Shown here piece after piece: positions 23,836 to 34,560 of a stretch of 64,000 nucleotides of DNA. Source of the DNA: Burhinus oedicnemus (taxonomy: Eukaryota > Chordata > Aves > Charadriiformes > Burhinidae); the NCBI GenBank assembly GCA_008921705.1, contig VFFE01006609.1, positions 414,886 to 478,885 on the forward strand, read 5' to 3'. The notes under the pieces were generated by a model that worked only from the letters and a program-made list of their open reading frames with translations, made no database searches and had not been told where the DNA came from. A program made the position numbers and the translations under genes. How positions within the stretch are numbered: the stretch's first letter is position 1; every line of letters begins with the position of its first letter.

Positions 23836-26800
23836 AAAATAGTATGTTTGTGTTTTAGTTCACTTTTTTTGCCATGGGGCAGAAAGAGGAATTTGTATCT
23901 TTTCCTGCCTACCTGCTTTTTTTAACAGATTTCTGTGCAGTTTGGAGTAGGTGTTTTATGTGGATACCTTATCAAATCCATAACTGTTTTTAGGAGAGCA
24001 AGCATAATTACCACAATGGAAAGAGACGTTTCCTAGTGTGGGACACCGTTAGGTTATCCCAGTTCCAGAGGAAATATGGACAACTGTAACTTTCTGAAAC
24101 ACCAAGTCCATCCCAGAGTGGTGTGCAGAAGGCATAGCTCGTCCCATAAGCAGCAATATCATCAGAGGCAGACTATGTATTAAACTGTATTCACCCATTG
24201 TTAAACTTGGAATTGTCAAACAGACTTTTCATTCAGGAGCTCTCATTTGTCCAGAATTAACTTCTAAAAGAAGGGACCGGAGTTGACAGGATGTAAAAAA
24301 TCAGCAGAGTGTTGTTCTGAGGGGCATGTCGTCTCACTACAATCAGTTATCCACTGACTTAGATGGCACCAGTGTCTAGTTCGGAAAAAACAAGGAACAC
24401 ATTCATTTATTTGTATAAATGGATAGGAACACTATATATAATGGTAAATCTTTGAACCTTTGTTCAGAAAAAATGCATGCAAAATCATATATGTGGAAGA
24501 AATTGCATACCTCATGGGTGACCTGGGCACAATGAGTAAATGCTAGAATAAAATGTTTGCTTAAACCTGCAGTGTTTATTTTACGCAAATGCTACTATAA
24601 GTACAGAAAAAGGGCACCCTTTCCTGAAAGGATACAGTGCAAACACTAAAAATCTCCTTTGGAAACCAACAAAACTTTTAAACGGGTCTCAGACAGACAA
24701 ACTTTTCCCCATGGCATTCAAAAAGCAGAAAGTGGAGCAGAAGAAAACTCACAGCTGTTCAAAAAGTAGATACATATGGTTCCCAACAAATCTTGTAAGC
24801 TCAAATTTTGCTAATTCTAAACCAAAACATCTAAACAAAGTCTAAAGAAAAATACTGAAAAAAAATTTAGTGGAAATGGTGTCACTGAAATGTGTACAAT
24901 TATTTGGACATTACATAGCAAAGGATAAACTTGTGCTGGCAGAAGGTTGGATAACGGAAAGACCAGATCAGCTATTTCCTTTACTAATTTCAATTAATTT
25001 GATTTTATAAAGTACAGACTGATTGAGGAGATTGCAATAGTCTAAATATTATATGCTTCTTGGATCTTTAAATCTTATTGCTGCCAATAAATCCCACCAG
25101 TTATCAACAGTTAGTTGATGTAGAGGGCTGAAACCATTTAGTGATTCCTGAGCGTTCTCTGCCTTATCTTCTACAGATTTTTAGACTCAGTTAAAAAATA
25201 TGCAGAGCACTACCAGTAGTGATTATTTGCCATTTCTCTGGCAAAAATCACTGCGCAAACCTGTCACATACTTCTAACAGGAAGCAAGCATTCATAGATA
25301 GCACCATTGATTATATATTTGGAACATGTCTATTGTGTAGGCAGCTGGAGAAATCTTGCAAAATAAGGGTGTGTTTGGCTTAGAAATCCTCCCACTGGTA
25401 TATTCTTCTTGAAAGTGAGTTCAGTGTGTTAAGAATCTTGGACCGACAGCTCTGAAACAGCTATAGGAAAGGGGTGGTTCTTTTTCTAGACCACCTAGTC
25501 TGTTTTTATCTTGCCTTCTAGGCTTGCGAACACAATTTATTCTCTCTGCCAACTCACTCCTTGACCTTCCACTGAGAATGACATTAGTAACGCCAATTCT
25601 GGTGATAGTTCGTGACGTGGATATTTATCCACTAAAGCTCTGGACCAAACCCATCAATTCACTTGGTACAGGGTACAAAATTGCCATTGGGCAGCAATGA
25701 CTTTCAGCCTTTACTATCTAGGGTCAGAAGTGAGCCAATGACCTTTACATGAATGGCAGTATTGCCTGTCAGAGCCGTCATAGTAAACCCTCATTTAAAT
25801 ACTGTTTTAAAACTGATGAAGATACACCATCGTCGCTAATCAAAGAATAGCTTTAGTGCCTCAAAAATGTGGCGCAAGTTACAGTCATCAGAATAAATTA
25901 CAACTGATTTTGAGCAGTCATTGAAGAAAAAGTTCAGGGGCCATGACAGAAAGAGACCTTGGGATGGGTTGATACATTATTAATAACAGTCTGTTAGGTC
26001 ATGTCTTGGCAGTATATATTTGCAATGGGTTCAAAATACCTATTAAACATTTACTCTTTTCATAGTTCTATGCCACACTGCTCAGTGATTGTCATATTTT
26101 AAGAAAGCTGTATGTTTGTTCAATATTTTTTTGGCACATGATTAGTATGTGTGTGTGAAAACACATGTGCATATATGTATACAAACATACATACATACAG
26201 ATATAGAGGAAAAATCTGTTTTTTATCTTTTCTACTGTTATATCATTGTTTGCATGACTTTTTCCCCCCCCTGCTTCCACTGAGCCCTGCCTGAGGCAAA
26301 ATATCTACAGGTTTGCCTGTCATTTTGACATTCCAAATAATTCAGAAGGAATACCATAGAGTAGTTTCCCCCGTTCTGTTTCCTTACTTCCCTTCCTCCT
26401 TCCTTGCAGTTTCATTGCCTTTATTAATGGTAAAAAATTTTTTTACCCTTTTGACTCTAAGCCTATTGTCCCTTCATCTGTCAAGGGAATAGGCAATTAG
26501 ATAGATACTAAACAGCCTTAAACCATAGATTGCTTACACTCCTGTTGCTGCATGCTCAGAATTCACCTTATATTCCAGACTTCAGCGGTAGTTAGTTACT
26601 ATGGCGCACTAAAACTTTCTGTAACACCGGTCCCCTAAAGGACTGTACCATAGCAATGTGTTACAACACTTACTTACATTTCAAGATACCACGCAGACTT
26701 TGGTTCAGTGTGTTAATGGTACTGTTGTATCTTTCTGCAGGTACTATTATATGTCTGAATCATGTTATATTGGATTAAACAGCATGTCTCTTATCGTGTG

Positions 26801-26890
26801 CTTACATCAGCACACAGTAGATGAGTTATGCTGGATGTGTTAAGAAAAACATTAATTTTTTCCTGTAAGAAGTAGAACATTTTCTAGAGT
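23836..26890. other. Unannotated AT-rich single-copy DNA
   Basis: No gene or element is recognised. Open frames are at most about 62 codons. A GT/CATA microsatellite lies at 26147-26199 and a C/T-rich run at about 26380-26408. Confidence 0.55.
26147..26199. repeat. (GT)n / (CATA)n compound microsatellite
   Basis: A short GT run is followed by ACAC/ATAT alternation and four CATA units. This alternating purine-pyrimidine sequence is likely length-variable. Confidence 0.8.
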
Positions 26891-26971
26891 AGAATCATGG
26901 AATTGTTTTGATTGGAAGAGACCTTTAAGATCATCAAGTCCAACCTTTAACCTAGCACTGCCAAGTTACCC

Positions 26972-27310
26972 CTAAACCATGTGCCTCAGCACTACATCTA
27001 CGTGTCTTTTAAATACGTCCAGGGATGGTGACTCAACCACTTCCCTGGGCAACCTGTTGCAATGCTTGATAACCCTTTCAGTGAAGAAATTTTTCCTAAT
27101 ATCCAACCTAAACCTCCCCTGGCACAACTTGAGGCCATTTCCTCTTGTCCTACCACTTGTTACTTGGGAGAAGAGACCGACCCCCACCTTGCTACAACCT
27201 CCTTTCAGGTAGCTGTAGAGAGAGATAAGGTCTCCCCTCAGCCTCCTTTTCCCTAGACTAAACAACCCCAGTTCCCTCAGCTGCTCCTCATAACACTTGT
27301 GCTCTAGGCC
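26972..27310 (-). pseudogene. CR1 ORF2 C-terminal segment (broken)
   Basis: From about 27310 the minus-strand frame reads [19 protein letters not shown], later [10 protein letters not shown] and [18 protein letters not shown], ending at 26972. This is the conserved C-terminal region of avian CR1 ORF2, downstream of the RT thumb. It is in a different frame from the preceding segment because of a small insertion near 27305, so it cannot be translated as part of the same protein. Substitutions such as H-C-N where H-W-N is usual show decay. Confidence 0.85.
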
Positions 27311-27449
27311 CCTCCACCAGCTTCGTTGCCCTTCTCTGGACATGCTCCACCACCTCAATGTCCTTCTTGTAGTGAAGGGCCCAAAACTGAACACAGTACA
27401 CAAGGTGGGACCTCACCAGTGCCAAGTACACGATCAGCTCCCTAGTCCT
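27291..27449 (-). pseudogene. CR1 ORF2 post-palm segment (frameshifted)
   Basis: The frame reads [19 protein letters not shown] and then [19 protein letters not shown], matching the stretch after the RT palm in avian CR1. It is offset from the upstream RT frame by a small deletion near 27450, where roughly ten expected codons are missing, and from the downstream segment by an insertion near 27305. Confidence 0.85.
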
Positions 27450-28035
27450 GTATGCTATTGACCTTCTTGACCACCTGGGCATGCTGCTGGCTCCTGTTGA
27501 GCTGTCTGTTGACCAACACCCCCAAGTCCTTTTCTGCCAGGCAGCTTTCCAGCCACTCTTCCCCAAGCCTGTAGCACTGCATGGGGTTGTTGTGACCCAA
27601 GTGCAGGACCTGGCACTTGGCCTTGTTGAACCTCATACCATTGGCCTTGGCCCATTGATCCAGACTGTCCAGATCTCTCTGTAGAGCCATCCTACCCTCC
27701 AGCAGGTTGACACTCCTGCCTAACTTGATGTTGCCTGCAAACTTACTGAGGGTGCCCTCGGTCCCCTTGTCCAGATCATTGACAAAGATATTAAACAGAA
27801 CCAGCCCCAATACTGAGCCCTGGGGAGCACCACTTGTGACCGGCTGCCAACTGGATTTAACTTCATTCACCATCACTCTTCGGGCATGGCCATCCAGCCA
27901 TTTTTTTACCCAGGGAAGCATATGCCCATCCAAGCCATGAGCAGCCCATTTTTCCAGAAGAATGCTATGGGAAACAGTGTTGAAGGCTTTACTAAAGTCC
28001 AGGTAAACAACTTCCACAGCCTTTCCTTCATCCAC
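27442..28035 (-). pseudogene. CR1 ORF2 reverse transcriptase core (inactive)
   Basis: This 197-codon open frame contains, in order, [30 protein letters not shown] and FAGNIKLG, then [20 protein letters not shown]. These are the RT palm motifs of a CR1-clade non-LTR retrotransposon. The active enzyme carries F-A-D-D at the third motif; here both aspartates are gone (FAGN at 27730-27741), so the product could not polymerise DNA. The first motif also has FNTV where FDTV is expected. The frame is cut off from the N-terminal part by a one-base loss near 28035 and from the thumb region by a deletion near 27450. Confidence 0.95.
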
Positions 28036-28168
28036 TAAGGGGTCACCTTGTCATAGAAGGGGATCAGGTTAGTCAAGCAGGACCTGCCTTTTGTGAACCC
28101 ATGCGGACTGGGCCTGATCACCTGGTTGTCCTGCACGTGCCACATGATGGCACTCAAGATGTTCTATT
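28036..28168 (-). pseudogene. CR1 ORF2 finger segment after the deletion joint
   Basis: On the minus strand the sequence reads NILSAIMWHVQDNQVIRPSP, then [20 protein letters not shown], which is the RT finger region preceding the first catalytic motif. A one-base loss at about 28035 (CCCCTTAG) shifts it out of frame with the RT core. At its 5' side a TAG lies where it meets the ORF1 fragment. Confidence 0.85.
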
Positions 28169-28513
28169 CCATAAGTGTGTCTGGTCTGCACATTGGGCCT
28201 TCTGCTCCCTTCAGGAGGGAGTCACCTACAACAATGACCCATCTTTTTTCATTACTGAAGAGGTTTTGATGCAGGGTGTAGTTTGACTTAACCTTGGCAA
28301 CGCCTCTGCACTAACTGAATCATCATCCTTGTCATGGTTCGGTTCTGCATGCAGAGCCTTGTACCTATTTTGCAAGGGTTTCTGGGAAGATGGGGGAGTT
28401 ACTGGGGAGACACACCTGCTGTGCCAGGCAGGAATATGTTGCCATTGCTTGCTGTCATCTAAGTTACCTTGTTCACTATTTTTTTTATCTTTTGCATTTG
28501 AGGTTAGTGTCAT
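28169..28513 (-). pseudogene. CR1 ORF1 N-terminal part and start of the esterase domain
   Basis: A minus-strand frame begins at the ATG at 28513 (MTLTSNAKDKKN) and runs about 95 codons. After a frame slip in the A-run near 28247, the continuing homology reads WVIVVGDSLLKGAEGPMCRP. The GDSLL is the block-I motif, with the nucleophilic serine, of the SGNH-type esterase domain known in CR1 ORF1 proteins. Only the very start of that domain remains; the rest of ORF1 and the ORF2 endonuclease are absent. I infer ORF1 identity from this motif and its place upstream of ORF2. Confidence 0.7.
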
Positions 28514-28675
28514 GTGGTGTTAAGCAGATAAATGCAACTGATGTGTAGCAGAGTTGTCTCTGAGTTTGACCATGGGCTTGGTGCAAAATGGCAGAATTTT
28601 CATCATTTCACATACCAGTATTTACCTTCATGGAAGTAGAACCCTAATGTTGGCTGTAAATTGCTGTAATTCCAG

Positions 28676-28741
28676 GTAATACAGTGGAGGAAAACGGTAG
28701 GGATCCCAAAATGACTTCTTTTTGTTGTTCACCTTGCAAAG
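28676..28741 (+). other. Exon candidate (66 nt) between AG and GTAAGT
   Basis: The segment follows an acceptor-like AATTCCAG and ends at AAAG|GTAAGT, a strong donor. One of its three frames is open, reading NTVEENGRDPKMTSFCCSPC. The acceptor's pyrimidine tract is weak, and a short open frame is expected by chance, so this is only a candidate. Confidence 0.15.
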
Positions 28742-30126
28742 GTAAGTCTTCCTCCTATAACATGGATATGTTTCAAAGTTTATAGGCAAATCAGATTTGT
28801 GATAAAGAGTTGCTGTAGACTTTTCTTCTCTAAAAGTAAAACTCTATAAGAATTCAACTATCACACATTAAAGAAAGTTATTACAGTAAACATAACCTTT
28901 CCTTATAGATAGTAATTAAAATGCTTCACAGTTACAGGTTCAGTTAGTTTATTCACATATCTAAATCTTTGCAAAGACATGTGCATTTTCAGTAACTGTT
29001 CTATGCTTTAATGTATAGCTTATTCCAGATTGTCTTTGTTAGAAAACTCCATGTAAGTTCTTAAAAATCTGGATTTGTGGCATTAATATAGTAAAAAATT
29101 AAAACATAGCTTCATGATTAGTCTTTCCACCTGCTTTTACCTGCACAAAAATTGGAAGCAGTGTAGCATCCAACACAGGAGAAACAATGTCACTTCATCT
29201 CTGGAAAGTGCACATCTGACTGACTGAATTACCTGCACAGATAACATGCTAATAAAATGGCTTGGACTATATTAAATTGGATTGGCTATCAACTGGTTCC
29301 TGAAGGAAGAATGTTTGGTATGTGAAACTGTTATCTGTTGGAGACTTTTTTCATATAACAAGTAATTCACAGTAATTAAAATAAAAATGAAATTGCTTTC
29401 ACTGTAGTATCCTCAGAGAGTTTACCAAAGCAATACCCTAACTATGTGGAGGCAGATATAATTTTTTATCCATAAGGTATTTATGGAAATATGTCTATTC
29501 TTTCCCAAAGCAGAAAATTTTTTAAATTACATTTTCTAGGAAGGAAGATTTTTGTAATAGAAATTTTTATGTAGTGCATAATTTATGGTTTCTGGGAACA
29601 GGTGATTAAAATGGTGTTCTCAGTAGAGGTGGTCCAAAAGAAGCCTTTGACATGCATTAAGATCACCTATATTTATAATATGTTTTTGATTATTTTATAC
29701 AGATGAACGTTTACATGGAGTTTTCATAGGAGGAGAAAGAACTCTGTCTAGGTCTATTTGTGTTTAGAGGTCTGTTCTGTGTTTACAGAGCAGGTTATTT
29801 TATGTTCTGCTTTAAAAAAAAGAAATCCAATATGGGCTGTTTTGAAAACCAGAAAACTGTAATTAAAGGCATTGATGGATAGTTACATAAACAGCTCGTC
29901 AACGGCTAATCTGAGACCATCTGTTCTTTAGTGGTCTGAAAAGGTTAACAGCATATGGATGCCTCTACTTGCAATATACTATAATATAGACTTGCCAGGA
30001 TGAAGGAATGGTGCTATAGTGCAGGACTTCTGGCAAAGCACATTGTGCTGAACCTCAATTCGTGCTGCCAGAAGTGGCCCCACAGGACACAGTTTTTCCA
30101 GGCAGGTACGTCATTAACTAGTGTAA

Positions 30127-30142
30127 TTTTTTTTTTTTTTTT
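30127..30142. repeat. Poly-T run
   Basis: About 16 consecutive T residues; simple sequence. Confidence 0.85.
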
Positions 30143-30822
30143 GGCAATGTGGGTTAAGCAGACTTAATTAGCAAGCGGCTATATGTCAAGCTAAGAGACA
30201 GGTCATAGGTGTTACTGAGGTCTTAGGCTTTTTTTTGGTGAGAACTGTGAATTAAAGAAAAAGAAAAAAGGAAAGGTGTTAACAAATTACCAGAAAACAC
30301 TGAGTATCTTCAGAAAAACTCTAAAGTTGATTAATGAACAATGTATTATTTACCTCCTACAGAAAATGGATTTTAAAAATTCTGCTGTGTATCATCTATT
30401 TTCAAGGTATTGCCATAAAATGAATAGCATAGTCTCTGAGACAGAGCTGTTGTATGTGTATGGAGCCTGACACAATGGATTGTGATTCCAAAATCAGCCT
30501 GCTTCTGTGAGGTATTGATGTCAGGGCTACAGCTATGCCTGTGCCCAGCTATGGACCCTGATGATCTCGGTTCTGCCCTGTGGACAGCATGACCTTTAAC
30601 ATGCCTCCTCACTGTGGATGGTGCAAGAAGAAATGACTGTGCAAGTTATCTTCTTGATTTGTTTCTTTCCCTCTTTATCATCAGCATAGTTTTCATCACA
30701 GGGGAGAGAAAGTGAAAGTATACTTGTTTAATTCCAGAAAACTGGGTTCATGGTAGACACACAATGATTCTCTGACTTTCATTGCCATGGAGACATGGGA
30801 GAGGTAATACTAGTTTTGTCCT

Positions 30823-30854
30823 TTATATATGTATATATATATGTATAATATATA
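30823..30854. repeat. (TA)n-rich microsatellite
   Basis: TATATATG units repeat with interruptions; simple AT repeat. Confidence 0.8.
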
Positions 30855-31989
30855 GTTCTTTAATGGTATTGTGCATCTACAAGGTAAAAGGAATTTGTTT
30901 GGGTTAATTAAAATAGCATGGGGAGAGATTTCTCATTCTTGTGAGTATCTGGGTAGTAGGATAGCCATGAAGGAAAGTGAATTGGGAAGAAGGTAAACTG
31001 TGGTAAATATGCAGGTTTAAAACTGAGGGAGAAAAGGAACTGGTAAGAGTGAGGGGGTCTGAAGACAAGAAGTGGTGGAAAGGCTGGGAAAAGTAAGGAT
31101 TCCAGTCCTCCACTGAGTGAATTTCCCATGCACAGAATTCCAAAAGGAAACATGAACAGATTTGGCAGGAAGTAGAGATAGCTGTATTAGGGAATATGAA
31201 TCAGACAAATGGTATGCCTTAGGAAAACTGAAAATGGATTAAAAGGGACAATTGAGAAGCCATCTCCACATGTTATTGATTTCCCCACAGCAAAGAAAGC
31301 TTCTTAGCAGATGAGAGCCTGACTCTTCAGTCTACCATCTTGAAGAAAAGTGGTTGTAGAAGTGCTTTGGGTTATTGCTCTCAACTGGGTAAAGCACTTG
31401 AGGGCTTTTGTTTGGCTGAGATTACCTATTTGACTCTAATATAGGCAAATTCACTAGAAGGTGGAAAACCTGTTTTAAGAAGCTGAAGAGATGAACTGTA
31501 TTGCAGTGGCTATACTTTTATCAGTATATAAAAGGTAGCTAAAATGTGTCAAGAATATTCTGCGGTCCTCCTCTAGAACTCTTCATCCTCTGCAGTAAAA
31601 GCATGAACCTGTCACAGTACTTGTATACCTGAGTTAATGAATCTAGATCACTTACGAAGTCTGACACATGGACTTAGCCTGCATTTTAGTTATGTCGGCA
31701 ACTGGCTTCTGGCCGCACTAGTGTTATATTTTCATGTGTTTCAAATGTATTATCGCAGAATAGAGTAAAACTCATTTAACAATGAATCATTGAAAATGTC
31801 TCTGATCAATTTAAAAAAAAATCACTAAAGTATTTCTGAGTGGTTGAGCAACCTCTAGAGCAAGAAATAACAACACTTGTATCTGGAAAAAGAAGTAAGT
31901 GAATGGGGATTATAAATTAGAGAAGTTTATTCATAATAGTGTCATAAGAGGAGCAAGCAGAAGAATAATATTACCCTCTCAAACATCTT

Positions 31990-34560
31990 GTGTATCTGCA
32001 TTCCTATGGAAGACATAAGAAAGAAACGTGAGAAATATACACAGTAAGGAAGAGGAACTGAAGGTCTTAGCACAGGGTCAAGCTTATGATGTAATTGGCA
32101 TATGGAGACTTACAGGAATAATTCACATGACATAAATGTTGAATAAATTTGAATTTGACAGGAGCATAGCTTGCCAAAGAAAACAAGTAAGGTGATATTT
32201 CCATACAATAACTTACTCTTATGTCTGGAACACAGACAGAGCTTAAGTGTCTGTAAATGTACAGCAAAAAGAGTAAAATCACTCTGATGGTGCACATCTA
32301 ATACAGGCCCCTAAATAGGGCAGCCCAGGTTTTGGAGACTTTTTGTGAGCATTCATTAAACTGCAGGTTTGTTAGTTCAGTATAATTACCACAACATATA
32401 TAGTTAGAATACAGACTACATTGGTTTTCACTGGTTTGGGGCTTTTAAAAAAACCAAACAAAACAAACCGCTAGGTAAAAGCATACTTAAAATTACATAC
32501 TGAAATTGGAGAAGTAAAGAAAGGAAAGGCTAGTCAAGACAGGAGAGAAATTAGCAGGGAGGAATTTGTTGAGAATATGCTGGTGGAATGCAACTTTGGA
32601 AGATGAATCATGAATAGAGTTCATGATCTTTAGGAAAGAAGGGAAGATAATGAAATAGAACAGTAGATAAACTTAGGTAAGTGATGGGTTGTGCTACATG
32701 CCAACCTAGACTCGGTGAAATAGGGAGACTGCACAGAAACAACAGCTTTTACTGTTTTTAATTCTTTTAATGGGGAAGCGGAAGAGAGAACAGAAAGTGT
32801 AGCAGGAGTCCAATGTGGATAAATCATGAGTTCTTGAATTATCTTAAAAATGAAGTACACAAGAACTAAGGTTACTGACGGTGAATATACAGGTACAAAA
32901 ATAGAAAGGTGAGTGTACAAAATGAGATGCAGCTAAGTAAAACTATTCAGACATTATTTCTGTCTGCTACAACTAAGGAAAAAAACTTCTTCATCTCTAC
33001 TCAGTGAAAAATGAAAAGTTACTGAACGAGAAGTCTAAGACACTCCAAGTGTCTGATACGTTTTTCCTTCACTGTGATTACTTGAAAAAGGCAATTAATT
33101 TTAGTTCCAAAAAGGCAAAATAGGCTATAATAGGAGAAGAACATAAAATAGTTGGGTTATATGTTTTCAAATTAGTTGGACTGCATTAGATTAATCCAAC
33201 AGGCTGAATCAATCTCAGAGCCATTAACAATGATCTTAGAGATGTTGGAGGATAGATGAGGCTGTGAAAGACTGAATGTGGCATCCATGATTTTTTTGAA
33301 AACACAAGAGTAGGAGAATTACAGGTAAGGCAGCTTAATTTCAATTTCAAGAAAAACAGTAAACCAAACATACTACTTGTGAGCACCTACAGGATAACAA
33401 GAAACTGTCAACATGGATTTGTCAAGAACAAATCTTATAAAGCCAATCTATTTTCTTCTATTGCCGGATAACAAGCCTTTGGCTAGAAGAGAAGCAGTAG
33501 ATGCATATCTTGATTTAAAAAAAATTTTTTAAGACTTCTGTAAAATTCTCCTGAGTAGGCCAGGGAAATTAACCCAAGGTTAATGTGTAAATGGTTAGAA
33601 AAGAGCACTCAAAAAGCACTTATCGGTGTTTCACTTTCATTTGGAAGATTGCATCAAGTGAGTTTCCTTAGGAATCCAACCTGGGATCTGTTTCTGCTAA
33701 GTTTGTTCATTAATGTTCAGGATGATGGAAAAGATAATGTGCTTGTCAGATTTCAGACAACAGTAATCTGAGAAAGTTTGCAGTCGGGATAGAAGGCAAT
33801 ATTTAATTCTCAATAAATTAGAGGTAAGTGACTGAAAGAATAAAAAGCATGGAAAAGCTCTATACATAGACAGTAATGACCAACTGCATGAATGCAAAAT
33901 TAAGAAGAGTTTTCCAGTAGGAGTTCTACTGGAAATTATTTGGGGAATGTTTTGGATCACAAATTGAGTATGAGTCAATGATTTTGTGCTATTTCATGGA
34001 AGTAAATACACTGGGATATCAAGCAGGCCTGGCACTGTGCCAACAGGCGTACTTAAGAGACACGCCATACCTAGTGTAATCTCATCTGATTTGCTGTTTT
34101 TTCCTTACAATTTGCTTGCTCTAATCTCCAAGAAAATATGTTCCAAAGTGTGCAGTGAGTCAGTCACAGTGTGCAATATCACGGATTACCAGGTTATTAC
34201 TGATGATGAATCGAAGAGATATATTGGGTTATCAACTTTATTTGGAGACAAGTTTAAAATGAACAAAAGAAGATAGATGGGTCTTCATACAGCATGTGAT
34301 CAAGTTGTACAAGTTCTTACTATGAGACAGCGTGGGTGCTGAAAGTTTATATGGGTCTAGAAAACAGGGGGAGGGGTTGAGAGACAAATTCATGGGAGTT
34401 GAAAAAAGCCAAAATCACCACTGCTGACTCAGAAGGTCATTGAGCTGCAAATTATCGGGGATTTGGAGTATGTTCTGGGGAAGTATTATTGCTGATTTCT
34501 GTGAGAGGATGAATATTGGATTAGATGGACTTTTGAACTAATCATCTACTAGTTTTATTT
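31990..34560 (+). mobile_element. Ancient CR1 LINE ORF2, heavily decayed
   Basis: Scattered but colinear CR1 landmarks run through about 2.5 kb on the plus strand. Near 32084-32140 is a degenerate endonuclease segment (YDVIG followed after a shift by remnants of a DNSHD motif). At about 32560-32790 is the region between endonuclease and RT. At 33200-33400 is the lead-in to the RT. At 33409-33450 is QHGFVKNKSYKANL, a clear RT finger motif, and at 33700-33740 LFINVQDDGKD stands for the usual LFNIFINDLDDG. At 33950-34050 is the post-palm stretch (DHKLSMSQ-like). A GGATTAGATGGACTTTTGAAC block at about 34525 matches the 3' end of old amniote CR1s. Stops and shifts are frequent throughout. The boundaries are approximate. 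Confidence 0.75.
33409..33771 (+). pseudogene. Decayed RT domain of the ancient CR1
   Basis: The RT finger peptide QHGFVKNKSYKANL is translatable at 33409-33450. Later frames give VDAYLDL (weak counterpart of [12 protein letters not shown]) and, at 33583-33771, KWLEKSTQKALIG followed by FINVQDDGKDN. The catalytic F-A-D-D region falls around 33750 and is unreadable. The residual likeness is to the CR1 type widespread in reptiles and birds, older than the copies at 26.9 and 38.5 kb. Confidence 0.7.

Larger units (their letters stand above)
26891..28525 (-). mobile_element. CR1 LINE copy, internally deleted and inactive
   Basis: On the minus strand the copy runs from an ORF1 fragment (about 28513 to 28175) straight into the reverse-transcriptase part of ORF2 (about 28165 to 26972), then a short 3' region ending in CCATGATTCT at 26891. 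The block GGTTGGACTTGATGATCTTAA near the end is diagnostic of avian CR1. ORF1's remaining domain, all of the endonuclease and the first part of the RT are missing, apparently through one internal deletion. The remaining ORF2 is broken by at least three frameshifts and lacks the catalytic aspartates. The 5' boundary near 28525 is approximate. Such copies move only with enzymes from an active CR1. Confidence 0.9.
28526..31989. other. Unannotated AT-rich single-copy DNA
   Basis: No gene is recognised. A possible 66-nt exon lies at 28676-28741. Simple repeats are a T16 run at 30127-30142 and a TA-rich run at 30823-30854. Open frames are at most about 81 codons and unremarkable. Confidence 0.5.

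Noticed and set aside
26979..27940. Plus-strand open frames of 60-77 codons across the CR1 copy
   Set aside because: They are antisense shadows of the minus-strand CR1 ORF2.
30440..30610. GTATGGAGCCTGACACAATGG segment resembling the tail of an old amniote interspersed repeat
   Set aside because: The likeness covers only about 20 bases and no further landmarks follow, so it cannot be supported by eye.
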